A DNA stretch of 64,000 nt from Flavobacterium tistrianum (GCF_003254545.1 NZ_QJRH01000066.1:1-64000); one strand, 5' to 3'. Positions 1 through 8,336 are shown, numbered from the stretch's first letter. The notes: generated from the letters alone by a model not told the origin. Numbers and translations are program-made.

Positions 1-2183
1 CCCGCTTTGAAGGTCTCGAAAGCGGCATCAAGTGCGGCCTGATCGGCATAAGCGCAGGCTGAGGCGCTGACAGCATCAGGCGCCACCGGAACTACGGCTG
101 ACGGAGCCGTGATCGTGAAAGTCGCAGAGCATGATTTCTGTAATCCGCAAGCATCAGTAACATTATAATTTACGGTTACGGTTCCTCCGCATAAAGCTGG
201 GGGAGTCAAATTCTCTAATCCTGTAATTGTTAAAGTTCCGTTACCACCTGAAGCTGTAAAGCCTTGTTTAAAGGTTTCAAAAGCGGCATTAACTGCAGCC
301 TGATCTGCATAAGCACAAGAACTTTTTATATTATCTCCAGGACAAGTGATATTAATAGGTGTTGGCGGAGTTGTTGTTACCACTACATCATCTGCCTTTT
401 TACATCCATTTATTGGATCTGTAACAGTTAATGTATAAGTCCCAGCCTTATCTACTGTTGGTGTCAGAGTTGTACCACCTGAAACAATGTTTCCGTTCAA
501 TGTACTCCATAAATATGTAGCATTAGGTGTACTTGACGAGCCAGACAGTTTTATTGACGTTATTAAACACGTTAGAGCTTTATCTTCTCCCGCATTAACA
601 TTTGGTGGTTCTTTATTTTCAAGAACTGTGACCGTTTTTTTAGCAAAACAGCCTTCTAAACTTGTATAAGCGTATACTGTATAAACTCCCTTAACAGATA
701 CAACTGGCGCATTTCCTGGTATAAAAGGTCCATCGGCTATACCATCAGGTGAAGGGCCATACCATTTTATAGTAGCATTTGCTGGAGTTGGTGTCGCCGT
801 TAAAGTAGCTGTTGGATTATTACAAGTTAATGGATTACTTACATTACCCACTACAGCTACATCCGTAATATTTCCGAATAAATAAGGTCCTGAAAAATCT
901 TTTAATTCTGCAGTGAATGAAGATGATGATCTCGTTTTTACTATCAGACTACCCAATAAATTTGAACAAGGTTCTTGGTTTACGTTTCGGCTATCCAGTC
1001 CTAAAGCAGTCAAATTAAGTCCGAACTCTGTAAACTGTAAAGCTTTATAATTATCTTGAAAAGAGGCTTGTGAACCTTCTAGAGTTCCCCAAGGCGGTCC
1101 TAATGTAGCAGCCGTTACATTAACAACTGCAAAAACATTTGTAAGTATACCTCCTCCTTTTGCTTTTATTTCAGCATATCCGTAAGGAGGCGCACCATTG
1201 CCTTGGTCAAAAACACCAGTAAGATCAAATGGTCTGTCTGGTTTTGAGTTAAAACTAGCGATATCAGCACTAGACATCCAAACTCTTACACTGCCTAGTG
1301 GTTTTGTACCACCATTTTCAAAATCTATCGCGACAAGTACATCACCAGGGACAAGTGTTTTTCCAGTGGCATCAAAAGTCCATGCTGTGTGCCCTGCTTG
1401 GCTACCTGTGCCAACTAGTGCGCCACCGCTAAAGGTTACTTCTGTTCTAAAAAATTCAAAATCAAAATGTGAATTTCCATCAGAAGAGATTTTAGATGCT
1501 CCTCCATATCCCCATAAAACTCCATTAGGATTAATTGCTAGTGCGGCTGGAGATAAATCTCTTCTTAAATAACCATACACATCAACAATATCATCCTTTT
1601 GAGGAATACTACCTGCACCTAAAGCCCAAGTGGTCGGGTTATCACCATTCTTGTTAGAATTTCCAGCAAAAGTATTAGAATCGTTATTACTTTGCGTTGA
1701 ATTTCCATCACGCCCATAAACAGCATCAATCCACAAAAAATTACCAACCATGGTATTTTTGGGTTTTGACATTCTTTTTTCGAATGTAAAATTATTATTA
1801 GCCTGAATTGATGTTTTTAGTCCCGCTGCATTAGTCTGCTCGATAACATTTTGACCGGCTCCATTAGCAAAAGCAGAGCTAAAAAACCAGTCATCATAAA
1901 TACCAGAAACTGTTGGAGGAACCAAAAATTGTTCTTTGTTTGCATAAACATCAGCATCAATACCAAAATTAGCTTGTACAGCTGCTCCAGATATAGCTTG
2001 TGAATGCAAGTAAGGTTGGAAAGCAAATAGCATAAAAAGTATCATCACATAAAATTGATACTTTTTGTGCACAATAATTTTCACCAAACTAAAATTTGGG
2101 AAAACTAAATCGATAAAAGAACAACGAAAGATTTTACAAAATTCATGTATAATCTTCATGCAATAAAGAATAGTTTTTTTCAT
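1..2183 (-). CDS. Large secreted repeat protein, N-terminal part (partial; T9SS/gliding-type adhesin)
   Basis: Open for 727 codons from the ATG at 2183 down to the window edge, so the C-terminus is missing. The leader is long: about 46 mostly basic or aromatic residues precede the hydrophobic core MILFMLFAFQPYLHSQA, so a start at 2045 is also possible. After a lectin- or adhesin-like N-terminal region come PKD-like segments and then HYR-like units that share the motif CAYADQAA(V/L)(N/D)AAFETFK, seen near 255-320 and again at 1-60. This architecture is usual in giant Bacteroidota surface proteins exported by the type IX secretion system; the sorting domain would lie outside the window. Function is probably surface adhesion or gliding, inferred from architecture only. 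Confidence 0.85.
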   Translation of the reverse strand, partial: MKKTILYCMKIIHEFCKIFRCSFIDLVFPNFSLVKIIVHKKYQFYVMILFMLFAFQPYLHSQAISGAAVQANFGIDADVYANKEQFLVPPTVSGIYDDWFFSSAFANGAGQNVIEQTNAAGLKTSIQANNNFTFEKRMSKPKNTMVGNFLWIDAVYGRDGNSTQSNNDSNTFAGNSNKNGDNPTTWALGAGSIPQKDDIVDVYGYLRRDLSPAALAINPNGVLWGYGGASKISSDGNSHFDFEFFRTEVTFSGGALVGTGSQAGHTAWTFDATGKTLVPGDVLVAIDFENGGTKPLGSVRVWMSSADIASFNSKPDRPFDLTGVFDQGNGAPPYGYAEIKAKGGGILTNVFAVVNVTAATLGPPWGTLEGSQASFQDNYKALQFTEFGLNLTALGLDSRNVNQEPCSNLLGSLIVKTRSSSSFTAELKDFSGPYLFGNITDVAVVGNVSNPLTCNNPTATLTATPTPANATIKWYGPSPDGIADGPFIPGNAPVVSVKGVYTVYAYTSLEGCFAKKTVTVLENKEPPNVNAGEDKALTCLITSIKLSGSSSTPNATYLWSTLNGNIVSGGTTLTPTVDKAGTYTLTVTDPINGCKKADDVVVTTTPPTPINITCPGDNIKSSCAYADQAAVNAAFETFKQGFTASGGNGTLTITGLENLTPPALCGGTVTVNYNVTDACGLQKSCSATFTITAPSAVVPVAPDAVSASACAYADQAALDAAFETFKA

Positions 2184-2489
2184 AATAATAGTATTTAGAA
2201 TACCATTACATTAGCAAAAAAACCAGATAGTTTGCAGATTTGGCAATTACATGTAAATAATAAACCATCTTCAAAAGTTATGAAGCACAAAATCTAAAAC
2301 TCTTATAAAAAAGACTTGACCCTCAGATATAAATCTGACACAATCGATCAGGGGGAAAAACATTTGTTAAAATTAGTTAATAACCTAAATGCTCTCAATT
2401 AAAAAGACATAAAATCGATATCATTCAAAAATAATCGATGAACGGAATACAATAAGAAAGAAAAGTAGTACGAGCGCTTTTTCAAATAA

Positions 2490-2530
2490 AAAAAAGACCT
2501 TTCATTTTTCAAAAACAAAAGGTCTTTTTT
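2490..2530 (-). terminator. Hairpin terminator after the esterase gene
   Basis: Inverted repeat with arms around AAAAGACCTTT and AAAGGTCTTTT, T-rich on both sides. It lies about 75 bp past the stop of the minus-strand esterase. The rest of 2184-2605 shows no gene; it is AT-rich and should hold the promoter of the adhesin gene near 2190-2300. Confidence 0.7.
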
Positions 2531-2605
2531 ATTAATTTCTTAAAAAACACATCTTCAAAATAAGACAATAATACATATGCTAATTAAAAAACGACAATTC
2601 TGCAA

Positions 2606-3466
2606 TTACTTCGTTTTGGTTTTAAGCAATATTTTACTAAAAAATAATGCATGATACGGAAGCGAGTTTTCCCAATAATCCCAAGTATGAGCTCCTGGAC
2701 GTTCTGTATAATCATGATCGACTTTATTGTAAACCAATCTTCTGTGTAACTCTCTATTGGGTTCAATTAAAAAATCATCTACACCGCAATCTATTATCAA
2801 AGGAAGCTTATTCGATTTTAATTTATCTGCCATTCTTAAAACAGAATTTTGCTCGTACAATTCAGTATTTCCGCTTTTGTCTCCAAAAACAGGCTGCATT
2901 AATTTGACAATTTGAGCAGACGAATCTCTGTTAAGCATTGTGCTCATATCTACCGCACCGCTCATACTTCCAGCTGCACAAAACAAATCGGGATGTCTGG
3001 CTGATAAATACAAAGCACCATGCCCCCCCATTGAAAGCCCCGTGATTACTCTTCCGCCTTTATTGGCAATTGTTCGGTACGTTTTATCTACTTTCTGAAT
3101 TACTTCCTGCGTAATAAATGTCTCAAACTGGCTTTCTTTATTTACAGGACTATCAATATAAAAACTAAACGTTTCACCTTCTGGCATTACAATAATCATA
3201 TTATATTGATCAGCAAGATTATGCACCAATTTTTTGTTTGGAGTATTCTTTAGCCAGTCGCTAAAATGCCCGTATGCACCATGCAATAAGTACATTACAG
3301 GAAAAGTCGATTTGCTTTTCACATACGAATTTGGCAGAACTACCGCTGCTTTATAGGTTTTTCCCATTGCGGTACTAGCAACTTGAAGTGTGTCTACTTT
3401 TGCAGCGTATGTCATGGTGGTAAGACAAAGCAAAAATGCAGACAATAGCATTTTAAATTTCTTCAT
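2606..3466 (-). CDS. Secreted alpha/beta-hydrolase esterase (esterase D / PF00756-like)
   Basis: 286 residues. Residues 1-21 form a signal peptide (MKKFKMLLSAFLLCLTTMTYA). The fold markers are in order: LLHGAYG near 60 (oxyanion region), the nucleophile elbow GLSMGG with Ser145, an acidic residue in DCGVDDF near 228, and His in PGAHTWDYW near 260. This matches the putative-esterase family that includes feruloyl esterases, acetyl xylan esterases and S-formylglutathione hydrolases. With a signal peptide, a role in de-esterifying polysaccharide or phenolic esters outside the cytoplasm is more likely than formaldehyde detoxification. The gene is monocistronic, between terminators. Substrate cannot be read from sequence. 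Confidence 0.9.
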   Translation of the reverse strand: MKKFKMLLSAFLLCLTTMTYAAKVDTLQVASTAMGKTYKAAVVLPNSYVKSKSTFPVMYLLHGAYGHFSDWLKNTPNKKLVHNLADQYNMIIVMPEGETFSFYIDSPVNKESQFETFITQEVIQKVDKTYRTIANKGGRVITGLSMGGHGALYLSARHPDLFCAAGSMSGAVDMSTMLNRDSSAQIVKLMQPVFGDKSGNTELYEQNSVLRMADKLKSNKLPLIIDCGVDDFLIEPNRELHRRLVYNKVDHDYTERPGAHTWDYWENSLPYHALFFSKILLKTKTK

Positions 3467-3557
3467 TTTGATATTTTTTTCTGATTAGGGTTTGTAAATA
3501 TAACCTTTTTCAGAATAAAATATATGAAAAATCTCACCTGCTTACATGAACAAAAAA

Positions 3558-3608
3558 TAGCCACGAATTCACGATTTTTTTTAATAGTAATTCGTGAATT
3601 CGTGGCTA
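3558..3608. repeat. 17-bp-arm inverted repeat, dispersed family; acts as terminator of the AraC gene
   Basis: Perfect arms TAGCCACGAATTCACGA and its complement around a T-rich loop, followed on the minus strand by a T-run. The same palindromic sequence recurs in larger form at 55689-55786 and as a fragment near 48250, so it is a dispersed intergenic element that also suits transcription termination. Confidence 0.75.
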
Positions 3609-3628
3609 AAAAAACTCCAGCTTAAACA

Positions 3629-4501
3629 CTAGCTGATTATAATCTTATGTTCGTGACGGTATTGCGAAGCGCTTTTACCTGTATATTGTTTAAACGATTT
3701 ACTGAAGTGGCTGAAATTATTAAAACCGCTTTCGTAACAAACTTCATTAATACTCATTGGCTGTTCTGCCAAAAGTTTAGACGCGTGTACCAAACGATAT
3801 TCATTTACAAACTCAGTAAATGTTTTGTTTGAAATCTTCTTGAAATAACGACAGAAAGATGGTGTAGTCATACTTACTAGACTTGAAACCTCATCTATAG
3901 AAATAGATTCCTGAAAATGATCTTTCACAAAATTGAAAACCACATTCATACGATCATTGTCTTGTGTTTGCAATTCCATCGAAAATCCGTCGGCGTTTAA
4001 AATGGTATATTCCTCAGCTGACTCCAATTCGTCTAAAACAGTCAACAGCGTCATAAGTCTCTGAAATGGCGGTTCGTTTTCCATCATTTCAATTTTCTTT
4101 CCAATACGTTTTTTCGTTTCGCCGCCAAAAGCGATTCCGCCTTTAGCTTGTTTTAATATATTCTGAACTTTTTTCATTTCGGGAGCAACAAAAAAATCGC
4201 TTCCTAAAAATTCAGGTTTTATATGAATAACAGTTTCATTTGTATTTCCTGTTTGTTCATTTGTGAATCCGCAATGTGGCAAATTAGCTCCTATTAAAAG
4301 TAAACTACCATTGGTATAATAAGAAACATGGCTTCCTATTTGTCTTTTTCCAGCCCCACCATTTATATAGACCAACTCAATTTCTGGATGATAGTGCCAT
4401 AAATGAGCTTTGCTATTGGTCTTTTCGGCGTGTTTAGTGTAGGTAAAAGAACTTCCGTATGAGTTAGTTATCACTTCTAGAGCTGGGGCAATAGTTTTCA
4501 T
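3629..4501 (-). CDS. AraC-family transcriptional regulator with cupin sensor domain
   Basis: 290 residues. The N-terminal half has the cupin-like pattern WHYHPEIELVYINGG near residues 36-50, expected to bind a small effector. The C-terminal 100 residues carry two helix-turn-helix motifs, with the typical second-HTH signature GFNNFSHFSKSFKQYTGKSA near 262-281. A TAAATTTG -7 box lies on the minus strand at 4526-4533. Just upstream of it is a diverged copy (4558-4595) of the box found before the three small secreted genes to the right, so this regulator is a reasonable candidate to control that array and itself. That link is inference from position. Confidence 0.92.
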   Translation of the reverse strand: MKTIAPALEVITNSYGSSFTYTKHAEKTNSKAHLWHYHPEIELVYINGGAGKRQIGSHVSYYTNGSLLLIGANLPHCGFTNEQTGNTNETVIHIKPEFLGSDFFVAPEMKKVQNILKQAKGGIAFGGETKKRIGKKIEMMENEPPFQRLMTLLTVLDELESAEEYTILNADGFSMELQTQDNDRMNVVFNFVKDHFQESISIDEVSSLVSMTTPSFCRYFKKISNKTFTEFVNEYRLVHASKLLAEQPMSINEVCYESGFNNFSHFSKSFKQYTGKSASQYRHEHKIIIS

Positions 4502-4525
4502 GATAATTTATTTAAAAAATAATAG

Positions 4526-4533
4526 CAAATTTA
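4526..4533 (-). promoter_or_regulatory. -7 promoter element of the AraC gene
   Basis: Reads TAAATTTG on the minus strand, matching the Bacteroidota TAnnTTTG consensus, 25 bp before the start codon. A TTG is present about 21 bp further upstream (4555). Confidence 0.55.
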
Positions 4534-4557
4534 ACAAAATCACCTAAAAAAATTCAA

Positions 4558-4595
4558 ATTTTAACCTACAACGGTTTCGTAAATGCGAATTTTAC
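4558..4595 (+). promoter_or_regulatory. Diverged copy of the shared upstream box, at the AraC promoter
   Basis: Contains AACGGTTTCGTAAATG, identical to the core of the three boxes at 4820, 5845 and 6749 and in the same orientation, but diverging after GAAT. It sits directly upstream of the araC-like -7/-33 region. The remaining gap to 4820 is AT-rich with no gene seen. Confidence 0.7.
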
Positions 4596-4819
4596 ATTAA
4601 AATAATATACTTAGCACTGAAAAATTTATATCAAAATCGGCTTTTTTTTAGGGTCTTATTTTTTTTCATCACTTTTTTTCTATTTATCCCATTTAAAACT
4701 TGATTTTATACAGATTTAGTAAAAATTGTAAGAAAGATGGAAAATTTAAGAAGTATTCAGTTTTTAAAAAACTTTGAATAAAAACAATCAAATTAACAAA
4801 AACACAACATTAAAGTCAA

Positions 4820-4877
4820 ATTTTAACATATAACGGTTTCGTAAATGAGAATATAGCATAGAAATTGGAAAATACAG
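4820..4877 (+). promoter_or_regulatory. Conserved 58-bp upstream box, copy 1
   Basis: Nearly identical to the boxes at 5845-5902 and 6749-6806. The core AACGGTTTCGTAAATGAGAA starts at 4832, exactly 72 bp before the -7 element at 4904. A fixed distance in three otherwise diverged spacers points to a regulator-binding site. Confidence 0.75.
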
Positions 4878-4903
4878 ATGTTAAAATACCACACATGCTG
4901 CTA

Positions 4904-4911
4904 TAACTTTG
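4904..4911 (+). promoter_or_regulatory. -7 promoter element, small secreted gene 1
   Basis: TAACTTTG, a full match to TAnnTTTG, 41 bp before the start codon at 4952. Confidence 0.65.
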
Positions 4912-4951
4912 CCTCAGAGAAATGAACGAAAAAAATTTAATACTATAGAAT

Positions 4952-5317
4952 ATGAAAAAGATAATGAAATTAAGTTTAGTATGTGCAGTACTTCTAACAG
5001 GAATGAGTACTTATGCAATTGATGGAAATGAAGTGTTAAATCTTCATGTATTAAAAGGAAATGGCAAGGTAATTGCATTTGGAATTAATCAATTACAAAA
5101 AGCAGTTATTAGTATATCTGATACAAATGGTAATGTAATCTATACAGAGAATGCTTCTGGTAAAGACGGAATATTAAGAACTTTCAGTTTGGAAGAATTT
5201 CCTCAAGGAAAATATATTTTAGAAGTTGCCGACAGCTTCAAAAAAGTAAAATACGATATTACTGTTAATGCAAACAGTTCTGTTTTGTCTTCAAAAGGAA
5301 CAGTTTCTCTTAACTAA
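4952..5317 (+). CDS. Small secreted protein, tandem family member 1 (DUF3244 / sorting-domain-like beta-sandwich)
   Basis: 121 residues. Signal peptide of about 22 residues ending STYA, followed by a mature domain of about 95 residues. The shared family pattern is IDGN..(L/F)NLHV.(K)(A/G)NGK(V/M/L)I(T/A)F, then an I.D..G.(V/L)IY(T/S)E strand, then ASGKDGILRTFSLE and FP.G.Y.LEV with a lysine-rich last strand. This resembles the short Ig-like DUF3244 proteins and also the stand-alone form of a T9SS C-terminal sorting domain; neither could be tested by search. First of four paralogs (4952, 5977, 6880, 7894). Function unknown. Confidence 0.85.
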   Translation: MKKIMKLSLVCAVLLTGMSTYAIDGNEVLNLHVLKGNGKVIAFGINQLQKAVISISDTNGNVIYTENASGKDGILRTFSLEEFPQGKYILEVADSFKKVKYDITVNANSSVLSSKGTVSLN

Positions 5318-5429
5318 GAAAATATTAAGGTTAAGTGCAATTCTTCACGGCACTTAAAACTTTATACTCTAATACAGTATAAAAAGTGAGGTTAGATAGT
5401 TAGTAAGTTAAAAACTTTCAAAAGTTTTA

Positions 5430-5466
5430 AAAACAGCTCTTTGTGGTTACTGAGCTGTTTTTTTTT
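5430..5466 (+). terminator. Terminator of small secreted gene 1
   Basis: AAACAGCTC / GAGCTGTTT hairpin followed by a T-run. The approximately 70 bp before it are almost identical to those before the terminator of gene 2, showing that the duplicated unit includes the 3' region. Confidence 0.85.
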
Positions 5467-5499
5467 GCTCTTTACTTTTTGAGTTATAAAATTTTACCG

Positions 5500-5700
5500 C
5501 AATTTTTTTACCGCAAAGTTCACAAAGTTTTTTTTTCTAAGGTGATGTATAAAATACAAAGTTCGCAAAGCTTTATCTTAATATAGCTTTGCAAACTTTT
5601 TTATTCGATAAAATTTACTCAAATAAACCTTTGTGTCCCAATAGCTATCGGGATTGCGTGACCTTTTTGTCTTTGCGCTACAATACACAATCTAAATAAA
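5500..5700. repeat. Dispersed intergenic repeat (AACCGCAAAG / GCAAAG type with CCGATAGCTATCGGG-like palindrome)
   Basis: Strings such as ACCGCAAAGTTCACAAAG, an inverted half around 5580-5600, and an imperfect copy of the palindrome CCCGATAGCTATCGGG near 5637. Related copies are at 7385-7590, 23200-23340, 23560-23690 and 24540-24640. No gene is seen in 5467-5844. Confidence 0.6.
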
Positions 5701-5844
5701 AACTTAGAATCTCAACATCTTAGAAACTTAGCATCTTCTCTTCCTACATTTTTAAAGAAATCTTTATATCAATGTAAATTAAAAATTACCAAAAAAGTTA
5801 AAAAATAATAACCTAATCAAGAAAAACGATAAAAAATAGATTAA

Positions 5845-5902
5845 ATTTTAACATATAACGGTTTCGTAAATGAGAATATAGCATCGAAATTAGCAAATAT
5901 AG
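5845..5902 (+). promoter_or_regulatory. Conserved 58-bp upstream box, copy 2
   Basis: Core AACGGTTTCGTAAATGAGAA begins at 5857, exactly 72 bp before the -7 element at 5929. Only the last third differs from copy 1. Confidence 0.75.
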
Positions 5903-5928
5903 TATTGATTTTTTACTTACAACTGAAG

Positions 5929-5936
5929 TAATTTAG
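5929..5936 (+). promoter_or_regulatory. -7 promoter element, small secreted gene 2
   Basis: TAATTTAG, one mismatch from TAnnTTTG, 41 bp before the start codon at 5977. The same sequence is present for gene 3 and for the L,D-transpeptidase at 16456. Confidence 0.55.
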
Positions 5937-5976
5937 CATTAGAGAATTAGAACTATTAATTTAAAAACTAAATACC

Positions 5977-6381
5977 ATGAAAAAGATTATTAGATTGAGT
6001 TTAGTAGCTGCGTTGCTTTTCACAGGAATTAGCACATATGCAATTGATGGAACAGCAGATTTTAATCTGCACGTTATTAAAGCTAATGGGAAAATGATCA
6101 CGTTTGGTCTTAACCAAACACAAAAAGCCTACTTAGCTATTTATGACAAAGACGGATCTCTAATTTATTCTGAAACTGCTTCAGGTAAAGATGGAATTTT
6201 AAGAACTTTCAGTCTAGAAGAATTTCCAGAAGGAACTTACTTCTTGGAAGTAGAAAACGATACAAAAAAAGCAAAATACGAAATCACAATAACTGACGAT
6301 TCTTCTGTTTTATCTAAAAATGCTGTCTCTTCAGTTTACAAAACAGGTTTTGCTAAAAATACAAGTGTGGCAACACGCTAA
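5977..6381 (+). CDS. Small secreted protein, tandem family member 2
   Basis: 134 residues, with signal peptide ending STYA. The mature domain is closest to member 3, sharing long identical stretches (YSETASGKDGILRTFSLE) and the same C-terminal tail pattern SSVYK.GFAKN.SVA.R, which member 1 lacks. No cysteine occurs in the mature part. It has its own box, promoter and terminator, so it is an independent transcription unit in a tandem array with a repeat step of about 0.9-1.0 kb. Function unknown; probably periplasmic or secreted. Confidence 0.85.
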   Translation: MKKIIRLSLVAALLFTGISTYAIDGTADFNLHVIKANGKMITFGLNQTQKAYLAIYDKDGSLIYSETASGKDGILRTFSLEEFPEGTYFLEVENDTKKAKYEITITDDSSVLSKNAVSSVYKTGFAKNTSVATR

Positions 6382-6454
6382 AAAAGTTTATGCTTTCATA
6401 AAGTATAAAGTGAGGTTAGATAGTTAGTAAGTTTAAAAACTTTCAAAAGTTTTA

Positions 6455-6490
6455 AAAACAGCTCTTTGTGGTTATTGAGCTGTTTTTTTT
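6455..6490 (+). terminator. Terminator of small secreted gene 2
   Basis: AAACAGCTC / GAGCTGTTT hairpin plus T-run, sequence-equivalent to the terminator at 5430. Confidence 0.85.
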
Positions 6491-6748
6491 GTTTTTTACT
6501 TAAGGTTCTGAGACGCTAAGATGCTTAGGCTCTAAAGTTTTTGAAAGATTTTGAGATTCTAAGCCTTTTTTGTCTGCAGTATATTATGGACCAATATTTA
6601 AACGTCAAGGATAAACTTAGAACCTTAGCATCTTAGTAGCTTAACATCTCTTTTTTGTAAACAAATTCTTAACCTATTGTAAATTCAAAATTAAGCAAAA
6701 CATTAAAAAATAATAACTGAATTAATACAAACACTGAAAATAATTCAC

Positions 6749-6806
6749 ATTTTAACCTATAACGGTTTCGTAAATGAGAATATAGCATAGAAATAGGAAA
6801 ATACAG
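6749..6806 (+). promoter_or_regulatory. Conserved 58-bp upstream box, copy 3
   Basis: Core AACGGTTTCGTAAATGAGAA begins at 6761, exactly 72 bp before the -7 element TAATTTAG at 6833-6840. The stretch 6491-6748 before it is an AT-rich spacer with GACGCTAAGATGC-like dispersed repeat fragments and no gene. Confidence 0.75.
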
Positions 6807-6879
6807 TTGCACTTTTTCATGCAATACATAAGTAATTTAGCATCAGAGAATTAGAACTAATAATTTAAAACTAAGTACC

Positions 6880-7281
6880 ATGAAAAAGATTGCAAAATTG
6901 AGTTTAGTAGCAGCGTTGCTTTTCACAGGAATAAGCACTTACGCAATTGATGGAAATGGAGAATTTAATCTTCATGTATTAAAAGCTAATGGAAAACTGA
7001 TCACTTTCGCACTTAACAAAGTACAGAAAGCTAATTTAGCTATTTATGACAATGATGGAACTTTAATCTATTCTGAAACTGCTTCAGGTAAAGATGGAAT
7101 TTTAAGAACTTTCAGTTTAGAGCAATTTCCTGAGGGAACTTATTACTTAGAAGTAGAAGACAATGTAAAAAAAGCAAAATACGAAATTACAATAGATGAT
7201 AATGCATCATTATCTAGAACTGCAATTTCTTCAGTTTACAAAGCTGGTTTTGCTAAAAATTCAAGTGTTGCTGCTCGCTAA
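6880..7281 (+). CDS. Small secreted protein, tandem family member 3
   Basis: 133 residues, with signal peptide ending STYA and mature part starting IDGNGEFNLHV. Very similar to member 2 through the whole length, including the tail ending SVAAR. The promoter element is TAATTTAG at 6833, 40 bp upstream of the start, and the terminator follows at 7344. The strong similarity of flanks as well as coding region indicates a recent tandem duplication. Function unknown. Confidence 0.85.
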   Translation: MKKIAKLSLVAALLFTGISTYAIDGNGEFNLHVLKANGKLITFALNKVQKANLAIYDNDGTLIYSETASGKDGILRTFSLEQFPEGTYYLEVEDNVKKAKYEITIDDNASLSRTAISSVYKAGFAKNSSVAAR

Positions 7282-7343
7282 GGATTTATACGCCCACAAA
7301 AGGTATAAATTGAGGTTAGAAAATTTAAAAATTACGTTTTAAG

Positions 7344-7379
7344 AAACAGCTCTTTGTGGTTATAGGAGCTGTTTTTTTT
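7344..7379 (+). terminator. Terminator of small secreted gene 3
   Basis: AAACAGCTC / GAGCTGTTT hairpin with T-run, third copy of this terminator. A half copy (GGAGCTGTTTTTTT) recurs at about 7614-7626. Confidence 0.8.
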
Positions 7380-7449
7380 GTTTTTACTGCAAAGATTTTT
7401 TTACCACAAAGACGCTAAGGTCACACAAAGTTCGCAAAGTTTTTTTTAT

Positions 7450-7509
7450 CTCGCAAAGTCGCTAAGACGCGAAGTTTTTAAATTCTTTGCGTCTTAGCGA
7501 CTTTGCGAG
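7450..7509. repeat. Palindromic dispersed repeat, 25-bp arms
   Basis: Arms CTCGCAAAGTCGCTAAGACG... and complement, near perfect, with a 10-nt loop. It is followed by a CCCGATAGCTATCGGG palindrome at 7552-7567. The 7380-7893 spacer holds only these repeats and the promoter of member 4 (TAGTTTTG near 7846). Confidence 0.7.
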
Positions 7510-7893
7510 CAATTTGCATCATTCTCAAAAAAACTTAGCGTGCTTTGCGTTCCCGATAGCTATCGGGATTGCGCACTTTGCGGTTAAATTTATATGGCAT
7601 TTTTGCTTATGGAGCTGTTTTTTTGTTTAAGATTTAGATCCAAATCTTGAAACAGATAAATTTTCTGAAAATTATTCTTATTAATTACAACTGTTTGATT
7701 TTTAAGCCTTAAAAAATATTCTGAAAAAACAATCCGTAAGCCCAGTAATTACGTACATAATTCAAACAAAATACAGAAATGATTACAATTCAACAACTTA
7801 AGCATTTAAAAATATCCATTTATTGCTAAAAATTAAATTTGTATTTGTAGTTTTGCGCGTTCCACATTTAGTAATTAACAATTTAAAAAAAAC

Positions 7894-8280
7894 ATGACAA
7901 AATTTACCAAAGCTGGTTTAGTTGCTGCCTTTTTTTTAGCGACTGTGTTTACCTACGCCATTGATGGAAAAGGTGATTACATTTTAAATATCAGAACAGG
8001 AAACGGAAAAGTAGTTAGCTTTACTTTAGACACTGTCGAAAATGCATCTTTCTCTATCTACGACGAGAATCACAATTTACTTTATGCGGGAGAATCTGCA
8101 GCAGACAAATTAGAGGTTTCTAAAACAATTAGTTTAGAAAGTTTTCCTGCTGGAACTTATGTTCTTGAAGTGAAAGCAAACGACAAAGTTGCAAAACACG
8201 AAATTAAAGTTGTTGCTAAAAAAGTAAAGGCAGTAAAAATGGACGAATCTGTTAATCATAGTCCATCTTTCCGTCGTTAA
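7894..8280 (+). CDS. Small secreted protein, diverged tandem family member 4
   Basis: 128 residues. Signal peptide ending TYA, then IDGKGDYILNIRTGNGKVV, so the family start is kept. The ASGKDGILRTF block is replaced by SAADKLEVSKTIS, and the C-terminus is lysine-rich. No copy of the 58-bp box is present upstream; the -7 element is TAGTTTTG instead. This suggests that member 4 is the oldest paralog and is not under the control shared by members 1-3. Its terminator differs too (8303-8336). Function unknown. Confidence 0.82.
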   Translation: MTKFTKAGLVAAFFLATVFTYAIDGKGDYILNIRTGNGKVVSFTLDTVENASFSIYDENHNLLYAGESAADKLEVSKTISLESFPAGTYVLEVKANDKVAKHEIKVVAKKVKAVKMDESVNHSPSFRR

Positions 8281-8302
8281 TTTTTTGCCCCCTAAGAAAT
8301 TA

Positions 8303-8336
8303 GAAAAGCAGCTCGTACCAGGAGCTGCTTTTTTTG
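8303..8336 (+). terminator. Terminator of small secreted gene 4
   Basis: AAAAGCAGCTC / GAGCTGCTTTT hairpin with T-run. Confidence 0.85.

Noticed and set aside
1198-1572. Plus-strand open frame of 124 codons
   Set aside because: Antisense to the large adhesin gene, whose frame is continuous and protein-like; no promoter.
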